64,000 nucleotides of DNA, taken from NCBI RefSeq assembly GCF_030068605.1, contig NZ_JASJOU010000001.1, positions 496,001-560,000 of the forward strand, read 5' to 3'. Made by a program: the position numbers and the translations under genes. The notes under the pieces were generated by a model. It searched no databases. It saw nothing but the letters and a program-made list of their open reading frames with translations, and had not been told where the DNA came from. This document shows, piece after piece, positions 25,901-34,727 of this stretch (the stretch's first letter is position 1; the number at the start of each line of letters is the position of its first letter). Origin of the DNA: Xanthocytophaga agilis. Its GTDB lineage: Bacteria > Bacteroidota > Bacteroidia > Cytophagales > 172606-1.

Positions 25901-26484
25901 TCCTTGTCTTGCTCTATATAGCGCAGAATGGCCTCAGGCATAGCATGTGTGGCAAGAACCTTATCTACTATACCGGTAGCCAAGGCATGTGCAGGCATGT
26001 CCGGATACGCAGCTGTTACAGGATCTTGCACCAACACGAGACCCCCTGCTTTTTTTAATGCTATCACGCCTTTGCTTCCATCATTTCCCATTCCGGAAAG
26101 AATCACACCGATGGCCTTATTGCCCTGATCAGCGGCAAGTGCCTCAAAGAATGTATCAATCGTTCGATGGGGATATTTATGACCTTGTTTACTGATCAAA
26201 AATAGCTCTCCTCCCCGAATAGTCAGGTAATGTTGGGGTGGAATTACATATATTTTGTTCCGTTCTACTTTCATATGAGTCGTTACCTCATAGATAGACA
26301 GCTTGCTATGGACTGCCAATAGCTGTGCCAGATGACTCTGATGATCGGCAGACAAGTGCTGAATGATGATATAGGATACTTCATCCGGTAAGGTATGATC
26401 AAAAAAGTCGAAAATAGCCTCAATGCCACCGGCAGAAGCGCCCAGGGCAATAATATACTGACCTGACAGAGAAAAGAGTGGCAT
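22984..26484 (-). CDS. CheB-CheR-PAS-histidine kinase fusion
   Basis: An 1166-residue multidomain signalling protein. Residues 8-190 are a CheB methylesterase with the catalytic triad S17 (GASAGG), H43 (IQHL) and D135 (GMGNDGS). Residues about 270-545 are a CheR SAM-dependent methyltransferase (VAGCATGEEAYSIAMLI, then CRNLLIYM). A long coiled coil (about 740-830, many QSVNEE/LQSANEE repeats) leads to a PAS domain (about 840-945). The C-terminus is a HisKA/HATPase kinase (VYAASHDLLAPLANIEG; N-box NLISNAVKYRS; GKGMDAEQ; GIGLYLVKKLI). No receiver domain is present. Such fusions are non-chemotactic sensors; the free receiver at 27581 may be its partner. Confidence 0.95.
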   Translation of the reverse strand: MPLFSLSGQYIIALGASAGGIEAIFDFFDHTLPDEVSYIIIQHLSADHQSHLAQLLAVHSKLSIYEVTTHMKVERNKIYVIPPQHYLTIRGGELFLISKQGHKYPHRTIDTFFEALAADQGNKAIGVILSGMGNDGSKGVIALKKAGGLVLVQDPVTAAYPDMPAHALATGIVDKVLATHAMPEAILRYIEQDKETNPVQTTNQDKEQLSSILPEVQPVHSIGANPDLIIEDDKTMTDIDSSLTEAALSTDIVSTITPDSSFILVSEEKLINEENTIVAILDLLKNQLPFDFSGYKRATIFRRIRKRMAHHHLAESDAYLAFLKVHPLELQVLAQEFLISVTSFFRDPDAFDILEKETIPSILTYNQSDTTHSQNEIKVWVAGCATGEEAYSIAMLIVEYLERHGQKQHVKIFATDLDKNALAVAARGVYPISIENQLIPSRLERFFVREEESYRVIPQLRHMLVFAHHDLGTHPPYCHMDLISCRNLLIYMNSVLQHKIFYQLHFGLKLGGYLFLGASESISTLKPYVQEVSRKWKIYQKTQQAPLRLSHFSLPVIPENLPENLAVSSIRESAFPKPQLGEAVAQVLLEESGQAAVCINEAMQVVQSFGPVEKYLLPKVLTFQLPELLPEPLAIAFGAGLHRINNMSQQPHAQVTLTGIVLSTEPFRSVRLKLQQIKDKRNMQSLLVLFSEEMPHSNPSPDRQQNKEAAFRESTLQPDREEHPSSQHAVEQFHHSQHTMEYIVHLEEELKNARERLLQAHEKLDLSRENMLSFNEELLSVNEELQSANEEQQSVNEEIQTINNEYQLKIRELTELNDDLNNYFRSNQNGQLFVDSDLRLKKFSPAAVQHINMRESDIGRPLGHITTNIRFETLLTDIQKVIASGQSIVREAESVTGNYYQVMTVPYIRLNDQKVDGAIITFYDISHLKKTQEELQVSNQSLLRINAELDTFVYAASHDLLAPLANIEGLILLLQDNKTTDKEKHSFYEMIEQALKRFRTLVKELAYIGNMESQIVQQQDLVNWAELFEDIRLSILDQLNATQATIKTDFQVAVITVSRKSVRSILYNLISNAVKYRSVNRKPEILIRTESLPGFQLLTVQDNGKGMDAEQLPQIFSLYHRIEQHIEGQGIGLYLVKKLIYAAGGKIEVESSLDKGTIFRLYFKSE

Positions 26485-26953
26485 ATGATTCTAATCGTTA
26501 GGATGTAACTACTAAGAATAGAGTTTCAGGACAATCAGCTGGATAGAATAGAAACAAGTTAAAGGGAATAAGGCTATGAGTTAAGTGACCACAGGTTCAT
26601 ATTCAGCAGTCTACAAGATTATGCACATACAAAGGATGGACAAAGACATAAAACGGATCAGGTTCATCAAGCAAAGCGGCAAACTTACACTTTGTATCCG
26701 GTTGTTGTGATCGAGCAGGTATTGAAATAAACTGACTCTCTTTTGCCGCTGCTTTCGTGTTAACTGGTTATATGAAAACAAATCAGACAACACAAATCCA
26801 ATAGTTACAATATAGGTAATTAGTACGGACAATTAGTATACCTTACTGTCTGTACCTGACTAAAGCTATCGGACAGGAGCAGGAAAATATTCATTAGACA
26901 TACTTGTTAGCGTCTGAAAACCCGTTTTGTGAAAATATTTTCTACCTGATTAC

Positions 26954-26987
26954 GTGAAATACTCATTTGCACAAATAAGTATTTCAC
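26954..26987. repeat. palindrome with ATTTGCACAAAT centre
   Basis: Arms of 16 nt (GTGAAATACTCATTTG and complement with one G-T-type mismatch) around a CA centre. It shares centre and layout with the 40-bp palindrome at 5794-5833 while the outer stem differs, suggesting a small dispersed family. Confidence 0.65.
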
Positions 26988-27516
26988 ACACTCCGTCCCT
27001 AAAAAGTTACTACTCAATAGGTGTGAATAATGTAAATCGTTTTCAAAGATGTGTAATATATTCCTACCTCAGATACACCACCTTTGCACGATAGTTTTAA
27101 GAGTATATAATTGAAAATTACCTACGGCAAACTTCTGCTAACCACTGGTAACAATACACATACAAACCACTTAAGCCTAAACGTAAAAAAGAATCATGTC
27201 TTTTATCATCCGTATTCTACTAAAAAGAAAATACTATGATAAGCAATACCTATCTGCACTTTCCCTTCAGACCTCTGTTTCAACATGGTTGAAATAAACC
27301 GTTAAAAGAGTGAAAGTCGATCTGACAATTTTATAGTTGGTTTCAGATAAATGACTATATACTTGTTCAGACCTGAATACTAATTGTACTATACGTCTAA
27401 CTGGATTACTCTAGTAATGTGAAAACACTATAGTTGATTTAGGTGAAAATGGTATTTAATCTGTGGGTCTATCTGAGCTATTCAGTGCAAAACACCTTCC
27501 TAGAGTAATAAAATAG

Positions 27517-27545
27517 AAAGATCAGACTATCTTAGTCTGATCTTT
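27517..27545 (-). terminator. intrinsic terminator
   Basis: Perfect 13-bp stem AAAGATCAGACTA/TAGTCTGATCTTT with a 3-nt loop, 36 nt beyond the stop of the receiver gene on the minus strand, with flanking A/T runs. Confidence 0.75.
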
Positions 27546-27580
27546 TTGTTGATTCCGGATATAGTTACTCTGCCCGGAAT

Positions 27581-28021
27581 TTAGTTTACAACCGGTTGTT
27601 TACAAACAGACCAGTAGTCTAGAATTATTTTTACAAGATCTTTCAACTCTGTATACTCAAAAGGCTTCTCAAAAGCACCCTGGAGAGCAATAGTAGTATA
27701 GATATCTGTAATAACAGTATTTGAGATAGCATTGGACATAAACACAAATGGAATACTTTTGATTTTCATTTGTGTAAGCTCATCTACCCGCTTTTTAAAT
27801 TCTACTCCATTTTCCATAGGAAGCATCATATCACAAATAATCAGAAATGGAATAGGAGTATTGTTTGCCAAATAGTCAAAAGCTGAATGGGTGTTGGTAA
27901 AATAGAGTCTTTCCTGAGGAGTATTTAACTCCTGAAAGATTTTTTCCATTATGAATTCCTCATCCTCATCATCATTAATGATCAAGATAGGACCACGGTG
28001 TAAGGTTTGCGGTAAGGCCAT
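27581..28021 (-). CDS. single-domain response regulator (receiver)
   Basis: A 146-residue stand-alone receiver. The acidic pocket is in INDDEDEE (D17-D18), the phosphoacceptor is D64 in ICDMMLP, the conserved Ser/Thr position is S96 in FMSNA, and K119 is in FEKPFEY. There is no output domain. The type resembles receivers that serve CheY-like phosphorelays with hybrid sensors in Bacteroidota. It lies 1.1 kb upstream of the CheB/CheR kinase on the same strand. Partner assignment is inference. Confidence 0.9.
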   Translation of the reverse strand: MALPQTLHRGPILIINDDEDEEFIMEKIFQELNTPQERLYFTNTHSAFDYLANNTPIPFLIICDMMLPMENGVEFKKRVDELTQMKIKSIPFVFMSNAISNTVITDIYTTIALQGAFEKPFEYTELKDLVKIILDYWSVCKQPVVN

Positions 28022-28142
28022 TTAAGATAAATTTATTGCTCGTATAACCATTAATGGACAATGCTGTAATAGGGTGCAGGCATGGATGATTTTGTACTAT
28101 TACCCTGATCGTTTGATTATATACGGGAACATTCCAGCATAA

Positions 28143-28955
28143 TTAAACACTGGTTTTAGAAACCTGAGACAGTTGCATTTCCATCCATTCAAAGACCTGC
28201 ATGGCTACTTCTTCCCAACCTTGTTCGCCACAGATATAGTGTGAACGATTGGCAAACTCACGATATTCTACACGAAAGTTTTCATCTGTATAGGCTTTGC
28301 TGTTCTTTTCGACCAGTTCGTGTGGAATAATCTGATCTTCTTTTCCACTGATAAATAACAAAGGTACATGAGGGGTATCCAGTTCAATATATGCCGATGA
28401 GCCCAAACATCCTCTGAGTATATTGCGGCTGTCATGTGTAGCAGTTTCTTCATAGGCTAGTCTGGCATGCTGCTCACTCAATGTATTACAAAAGTTTTTA
28501 TGGAAGCTTTCAACGGTTTGCTTAAAAGGTTGATCTCCTTTGAACGGATTGGTGATAGCTGCTACATTCTTAAAGAACGGCCAATCAAAGGTCATCATCA
28601 TATTAGGTGCTACCGGACTGATAGCTATACCCAAACTTGCCAGATTCCGGTTAACAAAAATCTGTGTGAGCAATCCCCCAACGGAATGGCCAATGAGGAT
28701 AGGCTTTTCGTTTATGTCTTCATTCAGACCACCTGCTGCCCGTATAGTACTTTCCATAGCAGAGATCACATCATCCAGCATCAAATCACCCAAACCAGCT
28801 GGAGGATTGGCACGTAATTGAGCAGGATCACCGACATGACTAGGCCAAGCGGGAGCTATACAGTTGAAACCACGTGCCGTAAAATACAAGATCCATTTTT
28901 CCCAGCTTTTGGGATTTTGAAACATACCATGAATAAATACAATCGTCTTTTTCAT
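28143..28955 (-). CDS. alpha/beta hydrolase
   Basis: A 270-residue cytoplasmic hydrolase of the alpha/beta fold. The oxyanion segment is FIHGMFQNPKSW, the nucleophile elbow is GHSVGG (S91), the acid is probably D in SGKEDQIIP, and the base is H in NRSHYICGE near 240. The start MKKTIVFIHG gives a compact N-terminus typical for the family. Substrate cannot be read from sequence; candidates are small esters or lipids. Confidence 0.9.
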   Translation of the reverse strand: MKKTIVFIHGMFQNPKSWEKWILYFTARGFNCIAPAWPSHVGDPAQLRANPPAGLGDLMLDDVISAMESTIRAAGGLNEDINEKPILIGHSVGGLLTQIFVNRNLASLGIAISPVAPNMMMTFDWPFFKNVAAITNPFKGDQPFKQTVESFHKNFCNTLSEQHARLAYEETATHDSRNILRGCLGSSAYIELDTPHVPLLFISGKEDQIIPHELVEKNSKAYTDENFRVEYREFANRSHYICGEQGWEEVAMQVFEWMEMQLSQVSKTSV

Positions 28956-29089
28956 ATAAAATGTATAAAAGAGGTAAGTGGTAAATTACTATGCGTGAGT
29001 GCTATAAAAATAAGCCAGATGCCTTCCTCAGAATACAGTATACATTGTTCAGATGCATATATACCCAGATGATTATATAGTCAGGTTGG

Positions 29090-29443
29090 TTATAGACTCA
29101 TGGTAAAACTTTCGATAGAGGTATAGACCCTGGCTATTAAATTTACTAATAGCACAGGATCTTTTTCCTGCTCATTCTCATAGGTAGAGAGTCCCTCATC
29201 TACAGTCTCAAAGAAAAACAGCGCCTTATCCTTCATGATAAAGGCAAGGCTTTTCCCCTCAATGTCTAACCCGTTAATGAGTACCGTTGCATGCAGAGTA
29301 ATAGTTCTCAGTTCATGACATACTGCAGAATCATCTGCTTTATGGAACAAACTTTTCACTTTGGGTAATAATTCAATGAGTTCTGCTTTAGACATGTTGA
29401 ATCTCTGTTCTTTGGGCATGCGGGTTTTCGTTTGTGATGACAA
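29090..29443 (-). CDS. uncharacterised small protein
   Basis: A 117-residue protein. The first ~15 residues are basic (SSQTKTRMPKEQRF); an alternative start is the ATG of MSKAELIELLPKVKSLFHKA at codon 18. The body is helical with two strand-like segments (LHATVLINGLDIEGKSLAFI, DKALFFFETVDEG). No known domain recognised. It lies between the hydrolase and transaldolase genes on the same strand but with gaps that argue against a tight operon. Confidence 0.5.
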   Translation of the reverse strand: MSSQTKTRMPKEQRFNMSKAELIELLPKVKSLFHKADDSAVCHELRTITLHATVLINGLDIEGKSLAFIMKDKALFFFETVDEGLSTYENEQEKDPVLLVNLIARVYTSIESFTMSL

Positions 29444-29499
29444 ACTTAGGTGCGTTTAATTGATAGAGGTATGTAAAGAACAGGATCTAAAGTAAGTTA

Positions 29500-30654
29500 C
29501 TAACTAGCCGTTTGAGTGGCGAACTGCTCACGTTTTTCTTCCAGCCCTTTCATCAACTTCTCAAATGGGTCATTGAATTTGTAAATACCTTCTTGTTCTA
29601 ATTGAGCTGCGATAGTTTCCAAATCGATTCCTAGCTCTGGTAAACGGGCAAGTAAGGATTCTGCTTGTTCAAGATTATCTTCCAGACGTATTACGGGCTT
29701 TCCATCTGCCCGGTAAATCTGTAACGTTTCCAACGGAACTGTATTAACTGTTTTGGGACCAATCAGTGATTCAACGTATTTGAGTGGGGAGTAGAGAGGG
29801 TTTTTATTACCTGTGCTAGCCCATAACAATCGTTGCGTGGCTGCTCCTTTATCCATTAACTCCTGAAAACGCATGGATGAAAATACTTCTTTATAAACGC
29901 GGTAGGCTGTTTTGGCACTGGCAATGGCTACCTGACCCAACATTTCCTGAGCAAGTGCTCCTTTTTCACCACCTGACTGGACTATCTTTTCCAATAATGG
30001 ATCTAGTAGCAAATCAATCCGGGAAAGAAAGAAGCTGGCTACTGATGAAATGCCATCAATTGGTTTACCACTGGCGGCACGTGCTGCCAGTGCTGCTATG
30101 TATGTTTCGGCTACAGCCCGATAACGCTCCACACTAAATAATAAAGTGACATTCACATTAATGCCTTCGGTCAGAAGCGTTTGAATGGCAGGTAGTCCTT
30201 CTTCTGTCCCTGGTACCTTAATCATCAGGTTAGGACGGTTAACAGCTTTCCATAAACGTCTGCCTTCTTCAATCGTACCCTGTGTATCATGTACCAGCGT
30301 GGGGGCAACTTCCAGGCTTACATAGCCGTCGGTACGATTGTTATCCGGATCATTATACACAGGAAGAAAAGCATCACAGGCTCGTTGTACATCAGCTACA
30401 GCCATGGCTTCGTATATCTCTTTGGTCGTATGCTCCTGTTGAGTGAGCTGACGAATATCATCATCGTATTCATTACTGCCTGTCATAGCTTTTTCGAAGA
30501 TAGCCGGATTAGAAGTCATTCCACGCAAACCGTCTTCATCAATAAGCCGTTGCAGATTGCCATCTCTCAGAAGCTGGCGGTTAATAAAGTCTAACCAGAT
30601 GCTCTGACCTAGTTCATTGACCTGTACCAATGGATTTAACGTATTCTTTTTCAT
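29500..30654 (-). CDS. tal: transaldolase
   Basis: A 384-residue transaldolase of the non-oxidative pentose phosphate pathway, transferring a dihydroxyacetone unit from sedoheptulose 7-phosphate to glyceraldehyde 3-phosphate. The Schiff-base lysine lies in PNLMIKVPGTEEGL. The early GMTSNPAIFEKAM signature and YVSLEVAP segment are conserved. Length (about 370-390) and layout fit the Tal type found in cyanobacteria and Bacteroidota. It is probably monocistronic. Confidence 0.95.
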   Translation of the reverse strand: MKKNTLNPLVQVNELGQSIWLDFINRQLLRDGNLQRLIDEDGLRGMTSNPAIFEKAMTGSNEYDDDIRQLTQQEHTTKEIYEAMAVADVQRACDAFLPVYNDPDNNRTDGYVSLEVAPTLVHDTQGTIEEGRRLWKAVNRPNLMIKVPGTEEGLPAIQTLLTEGINVNVTLLFSVERYRAVAETYIAALAARAASGKPIDGISSVASFFLSRIDLLLDPLLEKIVQSGGEKGALAQEMLGQVAIASAKTAYRVYKEVFSSMRFQELMDKGAATQRLLWASTGNKNPLYSPLKYVESLIGPKTVNTVPLETLQIYRADGKPVIRLEDNLEQAESLLARLPELGIDLETIAAQLEQEGIYKFNDPFEKLMKGLEEKREQFATQTAS

Positions 30655-31406
30655 TTCATTTGTTGGATTTCATTACAAAAAGCTGGATATAGATTCTGCT
30701 ATACCCATTTATTTTATTTTCTGCTATCGGGATAGTGAATAAACCTATAATAAATCAGCATTCCTTTCCTGAATAAATACGATTTTGAACACTGACCCAC
30801 ACAATGGCTTATCTCAAAACTATAGGTGAATTTTAAATGGAAAAGAGAAGTGAGAGAATGAGATTGACTGAAGCTGAAGAATAAAATTATGCATAACTAT
30901 CTGTTATTCATAAATAAGCATGCCTGTTGCAACCTCAGGAATTTATTTTTACTAAAAGAGGACAGCGATAGGTTGAGGTATCTCTTCTGATTTTCTACCA
31001 AACAAATTCAGAAACGAGGCTGACAGACTTTTAAGGGAATAATTTGACGTGCTAACAGGAAAGAGGCAGGCAGAAAGTGATTTAAATTGTTTTAATCCCT
31101 ATTAACATATTGTATCAACCAGGCAGATACTTTACCTGGTAGCAGCATTGTAAACTCTATTGTACCTAATTAAAAGTGAGATAATTACTGACAGTGAGAT
31201 AATAAGGTACATATAGTGTCAGATCTGCCCCAATAATGACTTAGGTTAAAAAATGGTAATTTTGTTTCAACATAGTATTGACATTTGCCATTGTCTGTTT
31301 CAGATTCATACTGGCATGTGTACAGGATGAAATAGTACAGTTCTTTCAAATGAATTTAAAGAACTGTACAAACATATACGATCATGAAAGGTAATTCCCG
31401 CAGATA
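30655..31406. other. intergenic, one hairpin
   Basis: A 752-bp region upstream of the transaldolase gene. Only the hairpin at 31335-31369 stands out. I see no credible gene; it should hold the tal promoter. Confidence 0.5.
31335..31369 (-). terminator. intrinsic terminator of the lipoprotein gene
   Basis: Perfect 12-bp stem GTACAGTTCTTT/AAAGAACTGTAC with an 11-nt loop, 38 nt past the stop of the lipoprotein gene on the minus strand. Confidence 0.65.
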
Positions 31407-31955
31407 TTATTCACTTGGATCGAAATCAAAATCCGCGCCATCATTCACACTAGGCGTCGTGCTTATATTCATCACGGTTTCTCCCTGACTGTTTTTGCGA
31501 ATGACATAATAATACTTTTGCGTTTTTAATTCGTCTGCATGTGCATCACGTTTGAAGTTTTTACTGGGTGCACAGGAATAATAGCCACGCATAGTGCCTG
31601 ATAGAGGGCGAATGGTAAATGTACCTTCGGACTCATTGAAGGTGACATTACCTGTATTGAAGGTAAATGCCTCCGTGCGACAGTTGTAACTCGTGGCTGC
31701 ATTGATAACATAGAGTTCATATTTTCCATTGGGCTTGAAATAAAATACCATCCCTTGTTCAAATGCTTTTCCTCCATAGGACCCATCATAGTTTTCGAAG
31801 TCATTGAGTGAGAAAGAACCTCCAAATGCCCACTTCCCTTTTACATTGGAAGGAATAGAAGTTCCAGGACCTGGGTCGTCTGAGGAGTTGTTTTTGGTAC
31901 ATGCAGATGTAGCCAGCGTAAGTAAGGTCAGGAAATTTAAAAATAATTGTTTCAT
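31407..31955 (-). CDS. lipoprotein of unknown function
   Basis: A 182-residue lipoprotein. The signal peptide ends at the lipobox LATSAC (Cys at 19), followed by an Asn/Ser/Asp-rich linker typical of surface-exposed Bacteroidota lipoproteins. The mature part is a small beta-rich domain (GKWAFGGSFSLNDFENYDGS, KYYYVIR) with two cysteines (YNCRTEAF, YYSCAPSK). No enzyme motif. It resembles lipocalin-like domains in strand pattern, which is a weak suggestion. Confidence 0.75.
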   Translation of the reverse strand: MKQLFLNFLTLLTLATSACTKNNSSDDPGPGTSIPSNVKGKWAFGGSFSLNDFENYDGSYGGKAFEQGMVFYFKPNGKYELYVINAATSYNCRTEAFTFNTGNVTFNESEGTFTIRPLSGTMRGYYSCAPSKNFKRDAHADELKTQKYYYVIRKNSQGETVMNISTTPSVNDGADFDFDPSE

Positions 31956-32088
31956 AGTGTAAGTGTTAAATGATTACTGAGCCAAATTTGCTGCCCAATG
32001 ATCTTACTTGCACTGTTATTCGGTTGAATTGATAGTATTATTACATGAATTGAAGTGACTATGGGGAAATTGTAGCTAGTGAATTGCA

Positions 32089-32118
32089 TTGAATATATCA
32101 ATAGAATAGTTACCTTCG
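32089..32118 (+). promoter_or_regulatory. Bacteroidota-type promoter of the glycerol-3-phosphate dehydrogenase gene
   Basis: TTG at 32089-32091, 19-bp spacer, TACCTTCG at 32111-32118. This fits the TTTG-N19-TAnnTTTG consensus closely, and the start codon follows 27 bp later. Confidence 0.5.
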
Positions 32119-32144
32119 ATTATCCGGATAATAGCTAATTGATC

Positions 32145-33821
32145 ATGTCTGAATTCTTTTCAACTCAAAACAGAGCCCGATTTATTGAACAAATGTGCCA
32201 AAAGCCTCTTGATCTTTTGGTGATTGGTGGGGGCATTACAGGTGCAGGAATTGCATTGGATGCAGTGACACGGGGCATGAGAACAGGATTGCTGGAAATG
32301 CAGGATTTTGCAGCGGGTACATCAAGCCGGTCAACCAAGCTGATACATGGTGGATTGCGTTATTTAAAACAACTTGAAATTAAGCTTGTGGCTGAGACCG
32401 GCAGAGAGCGTAAGATTGTCTATGAGAATGGCCCACATATTACCAAAGCAGAACCTATGTTACTGCCTTTGGTAAAAGATGGTTCATTAAGCAAATGGAG
32501 TGCCTCGCTGGGACTGGCTGTATATGACTGGCTGGCGAAAGTTCCGGTATCAGAAAGAAGACGGATGTTATCTGTTGAGGAGACGAAGACGATGGAGCCA
32601 TTGCTTGACAATAGTTCCCTAATTGGGGGTGCTCATTACTATGAGTACCGGACAGACGATGCCCGACTGACCATAGAAGTATTAAAAGAAGCAGTTGACA
32701 GGGGAGGGAGGGCCGTAAATTATATGAAGGTGATTGACTTCCTATATAAAGACAAAAAGATTGCCGGGGTTGTGGTGGAAGATCAGTTGACAAATGACAA
32801 ACATGAAATATATGCTCAGGTAATTGTAAATGCTACAGGCCCCTGGGTAGATACGCTGGATGTATTGAATGATACAACAAAAGGAGAGAAACTGTATTTA
32901 ACCAAGGGTGTACATATTGTAGTAGCACAATCCCGGTTGCCTATCCGGCAGGCTTTGTATTTTGATACACCAGATGGACGAATGGTATTCGCTATACCCC
33001 GTGCCGGCAAAACGTATATTGGTACTACAGATACTCCTTATAAAGGAGATACAGCGCATCCTCATATGACAAATGAGGATCTGACCTATCTGCTGAATGC
33101 TGTCAATCATATTTTTCCATCTGTTCAACTGGTAGCAAGTGATGTAGAATCACATTGGGTGGGGCTGCGGCCACTGATTCGGCAGACAGGAAAAGGTCCT
33201 TCTGAAATTTCCAGGAAGGATGAAATATTTCAGTATGAATCCGGGTTGATTTCAATTGCAGGAGGAAAGCTGACAGGATATCGGAAGATGGCAGAACGGA
33301 TTGTGAATCTGGTAGCGATTCGTTTAAGGCAGAAGGAGGGACGTAAATTTACTGCTTGCCAAACACATAACTTGCCTGTATCCGGAGGAAATGTTGGAGG
33401 GTCAATAGGGTTTGAAAACTTTGTAAAGGAAAAGATGCAGCAAGGGGTTTTACTGGGATTAACTGCTGGTGAATCCGAAAAACTGGTGCGTATGTATGGG
33501 TCTAATGTGGGACAGGTATTTTCATACTTACAAAACTGGAAAGTGGAAAGTGCTGCTTATGGGCTGACACCTGTACTGTTTGCTCAGTTGCAATATGCAT
33601 TGAATCATGAAATGGTTGTGACACCTGCCGACTTTTTTATACGACGTACAGGGGCTCTATATTTTCACATTGACTGGGTACGCAATTGGGAAACTGTTGT
33701 GTGGACGTATCTAATGAATGAATTGAAATGGAGCAAAGAAAAGGCTATAGAATACAGACAACAAATGCGAGAGTTGATTCAGGAGGCTGAAGGAGAGGCT
33801 CTGGTGAAGAATACCAAATGA
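32145..33821 (+). CDS. glpD: FAD-dependent glycerol-3-phosphate dehydrogenase
   Basis: The ATG at 32145 (MSEFFSTQNRARF) is preferred over an upstream in-frame TTG, because it follows the promoter and starts the usual N-terminus. About 558 residues. It oxidises glycerol 3-phosphate to dihydroxyacetone phosphate and feeds electrons to quinone at the membrane. The FAD-binding motif VIGGGITGAGIALDAVTRGM and the family signatures FAAGTSSRSTKLIHGGLRYL and IGTTDTPY are present. The C-terminal cap domain is complete. It is monocistronic with a hairpin at the stop codon. Confidence 0.95.
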   Translation: MSEFFSTQNRARFIEQMCQKPLDLLVIGGGITGAGIALDAVTRGMRTGLLEMQDFAAGTSSRSTKLIHGGLRYLKQLEIKLVAETGRERKIVYENGPHITKAEPMLLPLVKDGSLSKWSASLGLAVYDWLAKVPVSERRRMLSVEETKTMEPLLDNSSLIGGAHYYEYRTDDARLTIEVLKEAVDRGGRAVNYMKVIDFLYKDKKIAGVVVEDQLTNDKHEIYAQVIVNATGPWVDTLDVLNDTTKGEKLYLTKGVHIVVAQSRLPIRQALYFDTPDGRMVFAIPRAGKTYIGTTDTPYKGDTAHPHMTNEDLTYLLNAVNHIFPSVQLVASDVESHWVGLRPLIRQTGKGPSEISRKDEIFQYESGLISIAGGKLTGYRKMAERIVNLVAIRLRQKEGRKFTACQTHNLPVSGGNVGGSIGFENFVKEKMQQGVLLGLTAGESEKLVRMYGSNVGQVFSYLQNWKVESAAYGLTPVLFAQLQYALNHEMVVTPADFFIRRTGALYFHIDWVRNWETVVWTYLMNELKWSKEKAIEYRQQMRELIQEAEGEALVKNTK

Positions 33822-33851
33822 GGAGTTATATAATACTACTATATAACTCCT
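33821..33851. terminator. hairpin between convergent genes
   Basis: Perfect 12-bp stem AGGAGTTATATA/TATATAACTCCT with a 7-nt loop. It overlaps the glpD stop codon by one base and lies 9 bp from the end of the convergent barrel gene, so it may serve both. The T-run is weak. Confidence 0.55.
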
Positions 33852-33859
33852 GAAATAGA

Positions 33860-34492
33860 TTACAATATTTTCAGACCCAGAGAAAGTTGATAAAGACCAC
33901 CTTTGGGCTTTCCAAGATTTACCCGGTCCCAGTCTCCGGTTTCGGTAAATGAACCTTCATATCGTGCATCAATGGTAAACGATCCGAGATCCAGTCCTAA
34001 ACCTGCCTGATAGCCCAGAACAGCTTTTTTATACGCTTCTTCTACAGAGCCTGTTTCTTTCAAAAAGTCTTTAACTCCTTCTCCATTCAGATTATAAGAG
34101 GCCATCGGTCCACCAAACACACGAATGTTAAATAGCTTGTTCTGAATCAATGTTAATCCGATCAGAACAGGGATATCTACATTGTATAATTTGAGTTCGT
34201 ATTTACCTGACTTTACATCCGGATCTACGGATTGATTGATAGTGATGGAAGCACCTTTGGTAGAAAAGATACCTTCTGGCTGGATGTACAGGCGACCTAC
34301 GTTAAAGCGAAGAAATAAACCGGCATTATATCCTAAACGATAATCTGCAGAAAAGTTGCGTGTGTCCCGTACCAGTGTAGAAAAGTTCACACCCGCTTTG
34401 GGACCGAATGTAAAGAACGGAGGCTTATCTTGTGCTTGTGTCAATTGGATACAGCCCAGAAAAAGGCTTACCAAAAATAGTTTTTTTAACAT
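33860..34492 (-). CDS. PorT-like outer-membrane beta-barrel protein
   Basis: ATG at 34492 (MLKKLFLVSLFLGCIQLTQA) is chosen: it starts a proper signal peptide, and the longer frame would read through a terminator hairpin at 34586-34624. The mature protein of about 190 residues has barrel strands (FTFGPKAGVNFSTLVRDTRN, YNAGLFLRFNVGRLYIQPEG, YQAGLGLDLGSFTIDARYEG). Same family as the 19074-19757 product, though not close. Role unknown. Confidence 0.88.
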   Translation of the reverse strand: MLKKLFLVSLFLGCIQLTQAQDKPPFFTFGPKAGVNFSTLVRDTRNFSADYRLGYNAGLFLRFNVGRLYIQPEGIFSTKGASITINQSVDPDVKSGKYELKLYNVDIPVLIGLTLIQNKLFNIRVFGGPMASYNLNGEGVKDFLKETGSVEEAYKKAVLGYQAGLGLDLGSFTIDARYEGSFTETGDWDRVNLGKPKGGLYQLSLGLKIL

Positions 34493-34585
34493 AATTGTAA
34501 GGGTTGTGTGTTGCAATAACGTCAGAATAAATAATAGATTGCATGAGCCGGAATGTTCTGAATCAAAAACTATACCTGTTAAATA

Positions 34586-34624
34586 AAAAAGCATAGAATG
34601 GGTATATTCCATTCCATGCTTTTT
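34586..34624 (-). terminator. intrinsic terminator of the DUF937 gene
   Basis: Stem AGCATAGAATGG/CCATTCCATGCT (one mismatch) flanked by A and T runs; on the minus strand it comes about 104 nt after the DUF937 stop and ends in a T tract. Confidence 0.7.
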
Positions 34625-34727
34625 GTGGGCAATAACCAATAAGAAGTAAACAGATCTAGCTGTTAAAAATAAAATTGTGTTAGTGAGGAAGTTGTGCTAT
34701 TTGATAGGACACTAAACTGAATAAAAG

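Larger units (their letters stand above)
26485..27580. other. 1.1-kb intergenic region with palindrome and terminator
   Basis: No credible gene is seen. It contains the palindrome at 26954-26987 and the terminator at 27517-27545. The part nearest 26485 should carry the promoter of the large kinase gene. A frame at 26611-26832 on the minus strand has no family signal. Confidence 0.5.

Noticed and set aside
26611-26832. 73-codon open frame on the minus strand
   Set aside because: A/T-rich composition, no recognisable domain, no supporting neighbour.
32139-32144. TTG start two codons upstream for the glycerol-3-phosphate dehydrogenase gene
   Set aside because: ATG at 32145 starts the usual N-terminus; the two extra codons add nothing.
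34492-34639. Longer N-terminus for the barrel protein
   Set aside because: It would read through a terminator hairpin and delay the signal peptide by 49 residues.
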